From Asterias amurensis (lineage: Eukaryota; Echinodermata; Asteroidea; Forcipulatida; Asteriidae), in contig NC_092654.1 in NCBI RefSeq assembly GCF_032118995.1, positions 16,173,784-16,237,783 on the forward strand: a stretch of DNA of 64,000 nucleotides. The letters run 5' to 3'. Numbering within the stretch: position 1 is the stretch's first letter; each line of letters opens with the position of its first letter. Positions 1 through 10,867 of this stretch are shown piece by piece. The notes under the pieces are model-generated. The model was not told where the DNA came from. It saw nothing but the letters and a program-made list of their open reading frames with translations, and did not search any database. The position numbers and the translations under genes were made by a program.

Positions 1-13
1 AGGGAAAACCAAG

Positions 14-359
14 TTAAAGGCACTGGACACCTTTGGTAATTGTCAAAGACCAGTATTCTCACTTGGTGTATCCAAACATTATGCATCAAATAAGAGATCT
101 GAACTCAATTGGTCGTTGAAGTTGCGAGAGAATAATGAAAGAAACAACACCCTTGACACACAAGTTGTGTGCTTTCAGATGCTTGAATTCAATTATTTTA
201 TTGAGAAATTACATCTTTCTCAAAAATTACGTTTCTTCAGAGGGAGCCGTTTCTCACAATGTTTTATGCTATCAATAGCTCTCCATTGCTCACTACCAAG
301 TGAGTTTTTTATGCTAACAATTACTTTGAGTAATTACCAAGAGCGTCAAGTGCCTTTAA
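14..359 (+). mobile_element. TTAA family A MITE
   Basis: Flanked by TTAA at both ends, with a terminus of the AAAGGCACTGGACACC type and the complementary end GTCAAGTGCCTTTAA. The central stretch is shortened. Family A elements are about 380 bp, have terminal inverted repeats of about 28 bp and no coding capacity. A TTAA target is typical of piggyBac or Kolobok transposases. Confidence 0.85.
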
Positions 360-613
360 GTCGGGTCTTTAAACTTGAAATTGATGTGAGTGAGAATTGA
401 GCCGGGGTACCATACAAAGCATCTTGAAATAAATTATTACAAAACCCAAGCGCGCAGTTTTATGTTGGCCAAGGTACAGCCACGAATTTGTATTCCTCTT
501 GTGTGATAATCAATGATTATTGCTTGACTGCGTATATACAGGCATGATATTAATCCTACATTTCATTCTGGTTTCCAATTTGTTTTCCCTTGGGAAAAAA
601 AACCTAGATAATT

Positions 614-1011
614 TTAAAGACATTGGACACTATTGGTAATTGTCAAAGACGAGTCTTCTCACATGGTGTATCTCAACATCGACATAAGATAACAAACCTG
701 TGAAAATTTGAGCTCGATTGGTCGTCGGAGTTGCGAGATAACTATGAAAGAAAAAAAACACCCTTGTCACACGAAGTTGTGTGCTTTCAGATGCTTGATT
801 TCGAGACCTCAAATTCTAAGCTTAAGGTCTCAAAATCAAATTCGTGGAAAATTACTTCATTCTTGAAAACTACGTCACTTCAGAGGGAGCCGTTTCTCAC
901 AACGTTTTATACTATCAACCTCTCCCCATTACTCGTTACCAAGTGAGGTTTTATGCTGATAATAATTTTGAGTAATTACCAAGAGTGTCAAGTGCCTTTA
1001 AATTAATTAAG
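614..1011 (+). mobile_element. TTAA family A MITE
   Basis: Full-length copy with TTAA at both ends. It starts AAAGACATTGGACACTATT and ends with the diverged AGTGCCTTTAA, with the central GAGACCTCAAA/TTAAGGTCTC hairpin. Confidence 0.88.
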
Positions 1012-2125
1012 AAGCTCTAAAAAGTCTTTTTGAGCCTACACAATGTGTACGTGTAGGTCAGCCCATGTACGCTAGAAATTGTTAATAATAGTGGTTTCTT
1101 ACAGCGCTCATATCCATCATTCAGTGACACAGCAATAAAGGTCATCCTGAACTCGAACCAACGCTCTGCTGAACAGAAACACCACAGGTCGAGTCCTGTG
1201 CTCTTTTTTGCTCTTTTTTTTTACCCATGTTTAGTTGTTAAAATAAATACCAATATGTATTGAATAGAATATGGCCGCAGCTAATTTATTTAGATCAAAA
1301 CATGATTTTGAAATCTCGATTACAGAATTCAAAGGTGTTTAGTACAGTAGGAATAAATGGCCTGCAAGTCAGCCTTTGGTCATACACAGAGACCACAATG
1401 TGTCAAAATTCTAGACCATTTTGAGGTCCTGGGAACTAAAACGAAGCTTCAGTTTGAAGCAATTTTGTCCTTTGTAAATGATAAATTTCTTGAATGCTCG
1501 GCTAAAGAGAAGCCTCAAGGAGTTCTCACTAAATTAAAACAATTCAGGAAATTCTCAGGAATATTAAAAATATTTCCTAAAATCTATAAAGTTGACATAA
1601 CAAAAATTGTAATAAATATGGACTCAAGACCTGGGCCAAATTTTATAAAGATGTTAGTAAAGCAGAAAAAAAAGTCACTTGGTGCAAAACAAATGTTTTA
1701 GCCTTCTAGGACTCTGCTGGGTTGAAATGTTCGGCCATTAACAAATAAAAATAAATAAAAATGTTCTGCTAAGCAGAAATAAGTAACCAAGGTACCCTGC
1801 TCTTGATTTTGTTAGTAAATCAAGTTGCTTTCAGCTTAGCAAATATTCCTGCTAAACAGTTCATGTGTATGTTGAGTTTAAATTAACTCTTTGAAAAAGA
1901 CTTGGCTAGGATTGGGCTAATCACAAAATGTTGTGACAAGTACATTCAAACGCTTTCAAAAGTTAAGTCAGTCTTCCACATTATATTTACTTAAAAAATT
2001 TAATTCAAACAAAATAATAATAATGTATAACAAAGTTTTATCAAGTGGACTTACTAAATTGTCTGATCATGGATGGTCTATCACAGCATCAAAATGCTTC
2101 ATATTTTAGTTTTATGACTTAGTGG
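1012..2125. other. Intergenic, mostly unassigned; degenerate repeat traces
   Basis: At 1140-1200 there is a short trace resembling the tRNA-type SINE of 20577 (CAGAAACACCACAG). Around 1760-1860 are TGCTAAGCAGAAA segments like the GGGCCCAATTTCAT family. An open frame at 1357-1701 has no recognisable family, is AT-driven and lacks splice or promoter context, so I do not call it a gene. Confidence 0.5.
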
Positions 2126-2603
2126 CCAGCATAGACTTTTATCACGGTGAGGTCATCTGGATTTTACTCCATTCCAACTCTTAGTATAGACCAGTCTTTT
2201 GCAACGTCACAGCCCGAGTTTTTGCCAACCCAAATTGGAAAACTATGGAAAGCCATAGGTGCAAATCTAGAAAAGATCGCTATTTTTGGTAATAATGTTA
2301 CCAAATTTGTTGATTTTGTTTAAAACAAAACAACAAATTATTATAGGTAGTTTACCTAATTGAAAGTGTGCAGAAAATGTTGATTTTTGTTTAAAACAAT
2401 TGTTTTTATGATTTAGTGTTTTACTAACATTCGGCCGGCCATGCCAACCAAGGCGGTTTGTTTATCAACAAAAGAAAGGTCTATTAAACTGAGCCTGGAC
2501 GAAATAATAGTCTGGTGCCATGCGCAATGAATGTTAGCAGTCTCTACTGTTATTGGAAACAGGGGACATGACCATCGTGACAGTGTGATAAAGGTCTATA
2601 AGG
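2126..2603. repeat. Family G repeat (TATAGACCTTTATCAC ends), expanded copy
   Basis: Starts ATAGACTTTTATCACGGTG and ends GTGATAAAGGTCTATA, an imperfect terminal inversion shared with copies at 27631 and 35964. The middle contains AAATAGTCTGGTGCCAT as in the other copies, but there are about 250 extra bases, possibly an older insertion. Confidence 0.55.
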
Positions 2604-2770
2604 CCTGATCTTTCATTCTTGTAAGGGCTTAGTAATTTTTTAATGTTTTCGAATGGCATCACTATGATCATGGATATTTCTCCCGTTACATGTATGGGGC
2701 ACCAAGCACTGACCAGGGATTTATAGAGTCAGTTGCCTCAGTCGCCCCCATAATGGGTTGGCAGGCCTGG

Positions 2771-2910
2771 AAGTACACAGAGGCAGTGGACTTTATTATT
2801 GCCCGGTCTTGCCCTAGGTGCCCCTTTATGGATTTTAACATTTTCTAATGGAAGTGCCCTTTGCAAAACGAAAATAGCCTTATGCCCTCTCAAAGATGAA
2901 AAATTCCGAG
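2771..2910. repeat. Diverged copy of a GGTGCCC-rich repeat, related to family F
   Basis: Contains TGGAAGTGCCCTTTGCAAAA and ends in GCCTG. It is closest to the copy at 58855-58986 and more distantly related to family F. Confidence 0.45.
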
Positions 2911-3233
2911 CCTGTATCAGAACTGCTTTGTTCTGTACTGTATCCTGACTTTTTCTAGTGTCAGAATATTAAATAATCACATTAAAATATGTTGTATTAA
3001 TTTGTGATATCTTGTGAAAATAAATAAATTATATATCTAAACAATACAAGAAAATGATGTAAAAAACAATTTTTAGTGTTTCTTTTGGCAGTGTACGCAT
3101 AGAGGGCTTTCTTTACACAATTTATTGTGGCTGCTGTTGGTTTGTGGCCTACAATTACGTTTTGTTGACCACCATTCTGAATGCGTGGCCTTGAGTTGGT
3201 AAAACTATTCAATCATCAAGTTCTTATGTGCTT

Positions 3234-3327
3234 TTGCATCTCAGCATTTGATGCGTCTTGCACTGGACACTTTTGATGTGTCTTGCACCTCAGCATTTGA
3301 TGCGTCTTGCACCTCAGCATTTGATGC
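3234..3327. repeat. Tandem repeat, 24-25 bp unit, about 4 copies
   Basis: Units read CTTGCACCTCAGCATTTGATG with small changes. One unit contains GCACTGGACACTTTTG, the start of a family A element. The array sits exactly where that element's GTAATTGTCAAAGA should be. Confidence 0.8.
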
Positions 3328-3477
3328 CAGTCTTCTCACTCATCTCAACATTATGCACAAAATAACAAACCCATGAAACCTGTGAAAATTTGAGCTCAAT
3401 CGGTCGTCAAAGTTGCGAGATAGTAATGAAAGAAAAAACACCCTTGTCACACCAAGTTGTGTGCTTTCACTATGCTT
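3257..3477 (+). mobile_element. Truncated TTAA family A MITE with internal tandem repeat
   Basis: Begins in the tandem repeat at CACTGGACACTTTTG and continues through CCAGTCTTCTCAC to GTTGTGTGCTTTCA, then is lost. No 3' terminus. Confidence 0.7.
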
Positions 3478-3501
3478 TCAAGACCTCAAAATCTAGATTT
3501 A

Positions 3502-3700
3502 TCGGATTGTTTGGGAGACTTCTCAGTTCTAAAAAAGAACTGTCATGCTTTTTGGGCAGAAGGTGTAGAAAATTGGCTGGGACTACTACTTTAGCTTATA
3601 GCATCGTTATTAACTGCACTACCACGGAGTGAGTTCTTAAATTGGTCTCGCAATGTTTCGACTAACTTGCTCTAGTCATCGTCAGGAGACTGTTCCAATT
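3502..3700. repeat. Family J repeat (GACTTCTCAGTTCT...GTGAGTTCTT)
   Basis: Shares GACTTCTCAGTTCT, GAAAATTGGCTGGGACTACT and ACGGAGTGAGTTCTTAA with 62786-62945 and, in part, 59935-60040. It ends near CGTCAGGAGACTG, wording reminiscent of Penelope or DIRS termini, but no coding part is present. Confidence 0.5.
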
Positions 3701-3879
3701 CTCGGACACAAGTGTCATGACCCAGGACTCGAAACCCAAATTCTGATGATTCAGTTATCAGAACTCGAGTCTGATGCAGTAGAAAGCCGGCAATGACAAC
3801 ATGGTGCGATAACAAGAATTCCTGGGTATTTTTTGTCCCTAAAAAGAAGAAATTGTTGGGGTTTATTTTGGGGTTTATT

Positions 3880-4097
3880 TCATAGAGCTGCTTAAAATAT
3901 TGCTTTAAAAATTCCAGCTTAGCATTATAAGGAGCAGGGTACTTGTCACTAATTGTACAAGTGACCATGATGTGACCATGATGTGACACGTTATTTTGGC
4001 TGGTAAACTTATTAAAGTAAGCATAATTCTTGTTGTGCTTACCGGTATATAGCGGCTACTTTTTTGTGCTTAAGCAGCTCTACGCAATTGAGCCGAG
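3880..4097. repeat. Family H repeat (CATAGAGCTGCTTAA / TTAAGCAGCTCTA ends)
   Basis: Terminal inversion TTTCATAGAGCTGCTTAA versus GCTTAAGCAGCTCTACGCAA, with internal TTACTTGTCAC and GGCTGGTAA blocks. Related copies are at 45361, 56148 and 60562. Contains a 12-bp direct repeat GACCATGATGTG. Confidence 0.6.
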
Positions 4098-4564
4098 GTC
4101 TCAGACATCTGTTACCACAGCGAGCATTTGAATGAACTGTCCCTTTCCGGGTTTACACAAGAAACATTCTGAAGATAACTAATTAATAGTTTTAAGGAAG
4201 GAAGTCCAGCTTGGGATGCAAACATGTAACAGCAGGCTCAGATAACACATTGTAAATTAAGTAGGCTTGCACTCAGAGTGCATTTAAATAAATAGAGAAT
4301 GTTTTTTTTACGGAGTGTTTGCTTTTTGAAGTAACAGCTGTGAATTCATCCTTTTGTTAATTCACTTTAATTTGTCTTCAAATTATGTCCCAAAAAATGT
4401 CCCCAAAAACGACTATACTTCTCTGGAAGGATGTACTCATTGGAAGATAGATAGATAGAATTGTGACCTGGGATATCTTTAGAGCCATTAATTTTATGCA
4501 CACAAACCTGTTGTAGCAGACAAAACTCGGTCATCATCGACTGGCCCAGCCTATTATAAGCATG

Positions 4565-4720
4565 CAGGCAACACTGGTAATTGTCACAGACCAGTATCCT
4601 CACTTTTTCTGTGACCAAAACAAATACAGTACATGGAATAGCTAACCTAGTGTGAAAATCTATGGCTCAATCAAAAATAGTAGAAAAAACACCCTCATAT
4701 GTTTTCACTGTTTTCAAATA
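4565..4720 (+). mobile_element. Degenerate TTAA family A fragment
   Basis: Recognisable by GCAACACTGGTAATTGTCA, GACCAGTATCCTCAC and ACACCCTCATATG; termini lost. Confidence 0.45.
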
Positions 4721-5490
4721 TCAGGTTTTGGACTCCCTGCACAAGCCATATATAACCGATATTGAAGTAGCCTTCATTAGATAACAATGCTTCAAAATAG
4801 TTCTAGTCATAAACCAATATTAGATTTGTCGCTACACTCATTGAGAAAGCTGCCCCCAACTTGAGCAACACATTCAATAACCTTGATGAGCTTTATCAGT
4901 CTGCTTAAAGGGGTATTCTTTTTCTTCACAATGAGTTCAATAAAATTACACTCGAAAGGGATACACCCTAGATATGGAGAAAGCTAGACTGAGGGAAATA
5001 AATAATAACAATTCCTAAAACCTAAAGATTCAGTCTGCCAATATTAAATATTTCAAAAAAGTTCAGACAGGCCGTACACGCAAGGAAAAAATAAAATAAA
5101 AAACCGGACAATTTGATTTGGGCTTGACACACTACAAATTAACATCAGCAATTACTCTTATTGGTCAAATATATACAATGTACAATAGTTTTATTGTTAG
5201 TCATACAGTCTGGTTCCAGACAACTGGAGCATCTTTTATGGCAAGTTTGAGAAGCCCAGCCATGAAAAAAAAGAAATAAAAACAAATTCAGAAAACATTG
5301 TTTGAACGGTATTGACTATACGAAGACAAAAAAAAATCTACTAATTTAAATAATAACAGGCTGAGCATAAATTAACTTTCATAATATTACATGAAAAGAT
5401 ACAGAATAACTCTCTTTTGTTTTGACATGATTAAAAAGTATCAATATAAACCACAAGGGAAACTGACTGGGTAAATTTTGAAATGCTTTT
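4721..5490. other. Intergenic, no gene or clear repeat seen
   Basis: AT-rich sequence with short homopolymer runs and no plausible exon, RNA gene or terminal inversion. Confidence 0.4.
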
Positions 5491-5493
5491 AGG

Positions 5494-5790
5494 GGTTGAA
5501 CAAAGAATTGACTAGAGTGGGATTCGAACCAACGACCTCCGGATTAACATGCCGGCGCTCTACCAACTGAGCTATCTAGCCCTATATTGGCGGTGTCCCT
5601 ATTTTGTCAACATCTTTGTTCGGGGGTGCCAGTCAGAAGCCATACAACCGTTAACTGCACCTCGAACAAAGATATTGACAAAATAGGGACACCGCCAATA
5701 TAGGGCTAGATAGCTCAGTTGGTAGAGCGCCGGCACGTTAATCCGGAGGTCGTTGATTCGAATCCCACTCTAGTCAATTCTTTGTTCAAC
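5494..5790. repeat. Inverted pair of tRNA-like SINE heads (about 125-bp arms)
   Basis: Left arm 5494-5623 and right arm 5660-5790 are reverse complements with few differences, separated by a short loop. Each arm contains a pol III A-box-like TAGCTCAGTTGGTAGAGC and a B-box-like GATTCGAATCCC or GGTTCGAATCCC. The anticodon-loop region reads CACGTTAAT or CATGTTAAT without the universal U33, so these are tRNA-derived repeats, not working tRNAs. Confidence 0.8.
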
Positions 5791-6339
5791 CCCCCCCCAA
5801 AAAAAATCATTAAAAAGTAATTACAAAGTAACTATCAAGTATCAAGTAACTGTTTAATATCAAGTAAGTGCATGTAATGATAACTGGTGGCATTTTGTTC
5901 TTGAGAATGGCAACGTCAGGTGAATTTACCTTTTCAATATAAAACAAAAAATTAATACGAATGTGACAGGTGAAAACTGTATTGTTTTGTTTTCTCTGAT
6001 TAATGTGTTTAATTCCCTTTGATTTTAACAAAGAGTTAAACCTCCATGGTTTTACTCTTTATATTTTTTACTTCTTATGCCATTAGATTTCATTTTACTG
6101 TTTATTGCATCTGTGGGAATGTTCTTCAGCCAATCTTAATCTTAATCTTTGCACCCCATGGTCATTGTTTATTGGAACTTAAAACCACAACAAGTAGCAC
6201 TAGTCTCATTTGCATCTGTTTTATGTTTATTCATTAGCTTAGTCATAGCCCAGGAATGCAGTACACTGGTTCCTGTTGGTCTTTTTCATAATCTTAATTC
6301 AGTAGTTCACAAGACACCATTCTGCAAGGTGATCCCAAT

Positions 6340-6719
6340 TTAAAGCCAGTGGACACTACTGGTAATTGTCAAAGACTAGCTTTCACAGTTGGTGTATCTC
6401 AACATATGCATAAAATAACCTGTGAAAATTTGAGCTCAATTGGTCATCGAACTTGCGAGATAATAATGAAAGAAAACACACCCTTGTCACACGAAGTTCT
6501 GTGCGTAGATGGTTGATTTCGAGACCTCAAGTTCTAAACTTGAGGTCTCGAAATCAAATTCATGGAAAATTACTTCTTTCTCGAAAACTATGGCACTTCA
6601 GAGGGAGCCGTTTCTCACAATGTTTTGTACCATCAATCTCTCCCCATTACTCGTCACCAAGAAAGGTTTTATGCTAATAATTATTTTGAGTAATTACCAA
6701 TAGTGTCCACTGCCTTTAA
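6340..6719 (+). mobile_element. TTAA family A MITE
   Basis: Full length with TTAA ends. The central inverted repeat TTGATTTCGAGACCTCAAG / CTTGAGGTCTCGAAATCAA (6513-6557) is perfect here, the best example in the window. Confidence 0.92.
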
Positions 6720-7207
6720 GGTGACATAGATTTATACAGCGCTGGCTGCGCACAGGTTTCCACTGTTGGAAGAATGGAATAAAACATAATGCTGTTTCCA
6801 GTCGTGACTTTTGAGCCTGTTACAAGAATAAACAACTTGCACCTTCTATTGTATAATAGTTGCATATATTAACCATACTTGTAAAACAAAGACCAAATAA
6901 AGGGTGGGTTTTGTTTGCATTTAAACTATTTAAAAACAAAATCTTAAACTACACAATGACTAGTGTGTCCTTTTCAATTTCAGCAACCGCCAAAACTACC
7001 TATTTATAACATAATCTCACGCGAAGATAAAAACAAACAAATAGTCTGTGTGGGACTAGAATATAATTTAAAACTACATGAACGCTTATAAAAGTATATA
7101 AAACCTAAACATTAAACTTTTAGTAATCTTGATAAATATCCACATAAATATCTGACAGCCACCACACGCCTCCATTACTTTTGCAGGCTTGGTGTATCGC
7201 ATGAAAC

Positions 7208-7312
7208 TGACTGGGTACATTTTTAAATGATTTTTTTAGGATTGAACAAAGAAAAATTGACTAGAGCGGGATTTGAACCAACGACCTCCGGTTTAACGTG
7301 CCGGCGCTCGTT
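7208..7312 (-). mobile_element. Truncated tRNA-like SINE head
   Basis: Matches the left arm at 5494 (ACGACCTCCGG, GCCGGCGCTC) but stops at CGCTCG, where a TATATATA run begins; the A-box part is missing. The upstream AAACTGACTGGGTA is shared with 5461, so the repeat extends about 30 bp beyond the tRNA part. Confidence 0.65.
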
Positions 7313-7342
7313 ATATATATATAATGAAGGTCGGGTTTGGAT

Positions 7343-7673
7343 TAAGCTTGGGCGATATCACGATATTATCGAATATCGCGATATTAAGTTGGACACGATT
7401 TCGATATCGGATGGATTTGTTTTTAATCGAAATATCGATATATCGCGATATATTTGCTAGCTGAGACATCTTGCACCCCATAGGTTTGGAGTAAAACCAG
7501 AAGAATAGGTCATTACAACACCTCTCTTATGCTAGGACTGTCTCTTCTACAACTTTCACTTGAAGTTTTAAGACTGATGATGTCAAATTTAATTAATCGC
7601 GATTATATCGAATATCGCGATATATTGTCGGCGATATATCGTAAATAAAATAAATCGATATCGCCCAAGCTTA
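7343..7673. mobile_element. Non-autonomous hAT-type element with 8-bp target duplication
   Basis: 331 bp with perfect 17-bp terminal inverted repeats TAAGCTTGGGCGATATC, and 8-bp target duplications GTTTGGAT at 7335-7342 and 7674-7681. The ends are full of ATCGATAT-type palindromes. An 8-bp duplication fits the hAT superfamily. Non-coding. Confidence 0.88.
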
Positions 7674-7989
7674 GTTTGGATTGCAAGCTAAGGCCACTAC
7701 CCTGATCGTTATTACCAGTAATGAGTAGGGAAGATGGCCTTAGCTTTCGATCCAAAACGGATCTTCTTCTTTATATATATGTTATATTTACTACTATTTG
7801 TGTCATTACATTTTTTTTTCATTATTTATTATCGTTATTATACTTTTGTTCGTGGTAAGGGGGTGTTTAAACTACTCTTTATATCTAGAGATTTCAAGGA
7901 TTGTGACGCTGAGTAAAAATTTCATGAGCTTCCAGATTGCAACTACCGGTAACAATTTTTGTTGTGGTAATATGTGTATCTTTCTCTTA

Positions 7990-8090
7990 TTGCATTATAT
8001 ATACTTGTTTTTATGCGCTTAGAGGCTTTTGGCATTTTACAAACATTATATTTATATTTATTACTATTATTATTATAACTTAGTTGAACA
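7990..8090. repeat. Retroposon-tail-like segment ending in TTA repeats
   Basis: TGCGCTTAGAGGCTTTTGGC followed by TATTTATTACTATTATTATTA; resembles the GCGC-containing 3' tail at 19963. Weak. Confidence 0.35.
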
Positions 8091-8917
8091 TTATCTTGGC
8101 TTGAAAAGAACATCAGAGAATTGGGTTTTGCTAACAAACAGTTGCTGGCAGTGTAAGCACTTCATGTAAAACACCATAAACTGACAAAACCTGTAGTCAT
8201 TTGCAATCGATCGGCCATCTGATGGGTCACGAGAAAATAGTGAAAACCGATTACACATTTTGCATAACATCGATTTAAAAGACTAAAAAAATGCTCACTG
8301 ACTGATAAATTCCAAACGGAAACTAGATTTATTTCTTTCTCATCACATATGACATTTTAGACAGATGTTTTTTATTATCATAATCATTAGACTGTGTAAT
8401 AAGTTTTATGTTAATATATGTGATCTTCATGTTTTGTTAATGCCCCGCCGGCGGAGCCAGGCATAAGTAATTTTTTTTTAAAACAATTCTTTACGGTCCT
8501 TGAATTTAATTTTGTTTTTTGTATCCACACTCTGTACAATGTACCACAAATGTGTGAACACTTGTGGCAATTATTGATTGCCCGTTAAATAATAAATACA
8601 CACATTAATTACATCTAACTAAAGGTCAGATGATGTACTTAGCGAGCAATCTTAAACACTGCCCATCTCTATATAGACCCATGCACGCAACGTCTCTTGT
8701 GGATTGTTGTATTTCTATTTTCGTCTTTTTATGTATGCCAGTGGCTGAGGATCTTGGCGAAGAGTGATGTGCTGGCAACCTCTCCCCTCTAGTCTTTTTC
8801 TTTTAAATTGCTTCATTAATAATTGAGTATCAGTATGTATCTAATTTAAAAAGAAATTTTTTTATGCAGTTATCTTTAGCTGTTTTGCTCCTTTTGTTTT
8901 GTTTTAGTTTGTACATG

Positions 8918-9412
8918 TTAAACAGCTACCTGAGTGGAATGTTTTCAACGGAAATGGTATTTTAACATGTTTATAATGCACTTGTTCACCATTTTAATGT
9001 AATTTTGATATGTGTACACTTCTGAATTTTTCGTAATTATCGATTAAAAAATCAGGCCCCAACCGAAAGGTTTTTGAAAACTAAAAACACTTCTGCCGTT
9101 GAGAGCGCGCGTCAAAGGACAATGCCGCTGACGCCATCTCTTGGAGCTTGCTTTGTTATGCCTCTACGCTGCAACAAAGCGGCTTTACAAATTGGAGCTC
9201 CCAGAGATGACGTTTTGAGAGTGATTACGTAACAGGGCTTTTCACAAATCTCTCAGAAAAGCCCTGGATAAGGGCATTCTAAATGATTGTTTTTTTACAC
9301 AATTGAAATCTTTTTATAGTCATATGACTCGATTTCCCTATTTTTTGAAAACATTTTAAGTGAATTTCAGCAAAGTTTACGACTTGACATATTCGTTCAA
9401 GCAGGTCTTTAA
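8918..9412 (+). mobile_element. TTAA family K element, 495 bp
   Basis: TTAA at both ends with imperfect terminal inversion (ACAGCTACCTGAGTGGAATG versus AGACCTGCTTGAACGAA). It matches 46781-47265 end to end in reverse orientation, which defines the element. The internal GTTACG and CAAAGCGGCTTT blocks are conserved. Non-coding. Confidence 0.8.
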
Positions 9413-9529
9413 ATGATATTTTTTCTTTCTATAAGTGGTTTTATAACTGTATTCTCTGTATTATAAACTGGGAGTAACGAAAACTTGGGTGTGATCCCAT
9501 GGTGAGATCCTTGGCTATAAGGCATGCAG

Positions 9530-9914
9530 TTAAAGGCAGTGGACACTGTTGGTAATTGTCAAAGACTAGCCTTCACAGTTTGTGTATCTCAACATATGCA
9601 TAAAATAACAAACATGTGCAATTTGAGCTCAATCGGTTATCGAACTTGCGAGATAATAATGAAAGAAAAAAACACCCTTGTAACATGAAGTTGTATGCGT
9701 TTAGATGGTTGATTTCGAGACCTCAAGTTCTAAATCTGAGGTCTCGAAATCAAATTCGTGGAAAATGACTTCTTTCTCGAAAACTATGGCACTTCGAGGG
9801 AGCCGTTTCTCACAATGTTTTATACCATCAACCTCTCCCCATTACTCACTACTAAGTGAGGTTTTATGCTAATAATTATTTTGAGTAATTACCAATAGTG
9901 TCCACTGCCTTTAA
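9530..9914 (+). mobile_element. TTAA family A MITE
   Basis: Full length with TTAA ends, about 170 bp downstream of the minus GAL3ST-like stop codon. Confidence 0.9.
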
Positions 9915-10065
9915 AGGTTGAATGACTTCTGACTGGCAAAATGTAGAAACCACCAATATAGGGCTAGGGAGCTCAGTTGGTAGAGAACCGCCGTATTAAT
10001 GCGGAGGTCGCAGGTTCAAGTCCCACGGTTGTAAACTATTCTTCGTTCAACCCTCAAAATTTACT
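9915..10065 (+). mobile_element. tRNA-like SINE head
   Basis: AGGGAGCTCAGTTGGTAGAG (A-box like) and GGTTCAAGTCCC (B-box like), with tail TTCGTTCAACCCTCAAAA shared with 5494-5790. It may supply the 3' UTR of the minus GAL3ST-like gene. Confidence 0.65.
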
Positions 10066-10085
10066 CCAATTGATAATAGGGAATG

Positions 10086-10867
10086 TTACGTTAAACCATT
10101 ACCACTCAGGGTGATGTTATATTTCTTTAGTTGGATGTACCTAAGTTTTTCGGTGTAAGGGATCTCAGATAAAGCCATCTGTCTACACTTTCGGCTGGCC
10201 CCATCTTTCAGTTGAATACTATTGATCTTAATCCCTGGGGGATGCCATACCTGAGAGTCGTCATCTATTAATTTATCGATGCATTGATCAATAAAATATT
10301 GATTCCTCTCCCTCAATTCCTTCACTTCCGCTTTCATCCTCTCCATTCCAAATTCCTCAACTCTCCGCCAGAAAGTTTGATTGAAAACGCTGTAGAGTTC
10401 AACGTCGCCAGCATTCCACTCACGAATTTTCTTGGCAAAATCTGGCGAGATCGTTTTCACTGACGACTCACTCCGTGCATTGAGAATGAAGTACACTATG
10501 TCGTCAATCTCCAAGCACAACAAATGACGAAGGAGTATCAAGGACTCGTCAAAGTATTCAGTGAGCATGACCAAGTCAAATTGTTTCTCCAGTTTGGATA
10601 TTTTCTTCTTGATGAGTTTTGGGTAGAACTGCTCGATGCTCTTGAGTCCCAAATCAAAAAGCATAGGGTTCTTAAAGAATGCCCCAGAGTGATATACTTG
10701 TTTGTAGTAAAACCTGGGCATGCGCAGAAACATTTCGAGTCCACCGTCCTCAGGAAGACCAACTCTTGTGGCAAGTTTGTGATAAGTAAAACCAGATTCA
10801 AACATTTCGACTGGGTCGCGGAGAACTGTTATGTACACGGCATCCGACGGCAGAACTTCTGCAAACG
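10086..10867 (-). CDS. GAL3ST-like (minus gene) coding exon 3: 3'-PAPS motif to C-terminus
   Basis: 782 nt. The acceptor is GTTGTTGCAG|CGTTTGC and it ends at TAA (10086-10088). It codes residues 139-397, including LRDP at 153-156 and the WHPPGIKI motif near 345. The intron between 10868 and 11783 carries a nested repeat. No clear polyadenylation hexamer was found just downstream, where a tRNA-like SINE begins within about 25 nt. Confidence 0.88.

Noticed and set aside
1357..1701. 114-residue open frame, Lys-rich
   Set aside because: No recognisable domain, AT-driven composition, no splice sites or neighbours to support a gene.
3690..3790. Possible hammerhead ribozyme (CTGATGA near CGAAAC)
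   Set aside because: The core pieces are in the wrong order and stems I, II and III cannot be drawn. Similar CTGATG pieces there come from a local inverted repeat.
5510..5770. Two intact tRNA genes
   Set aside because: A-box and B-box motifs are present, but the anticodon loop lacks U33, T-stem pairing is poor and copies share non-tRNA flanks, so they are tRNA-derived repeats.
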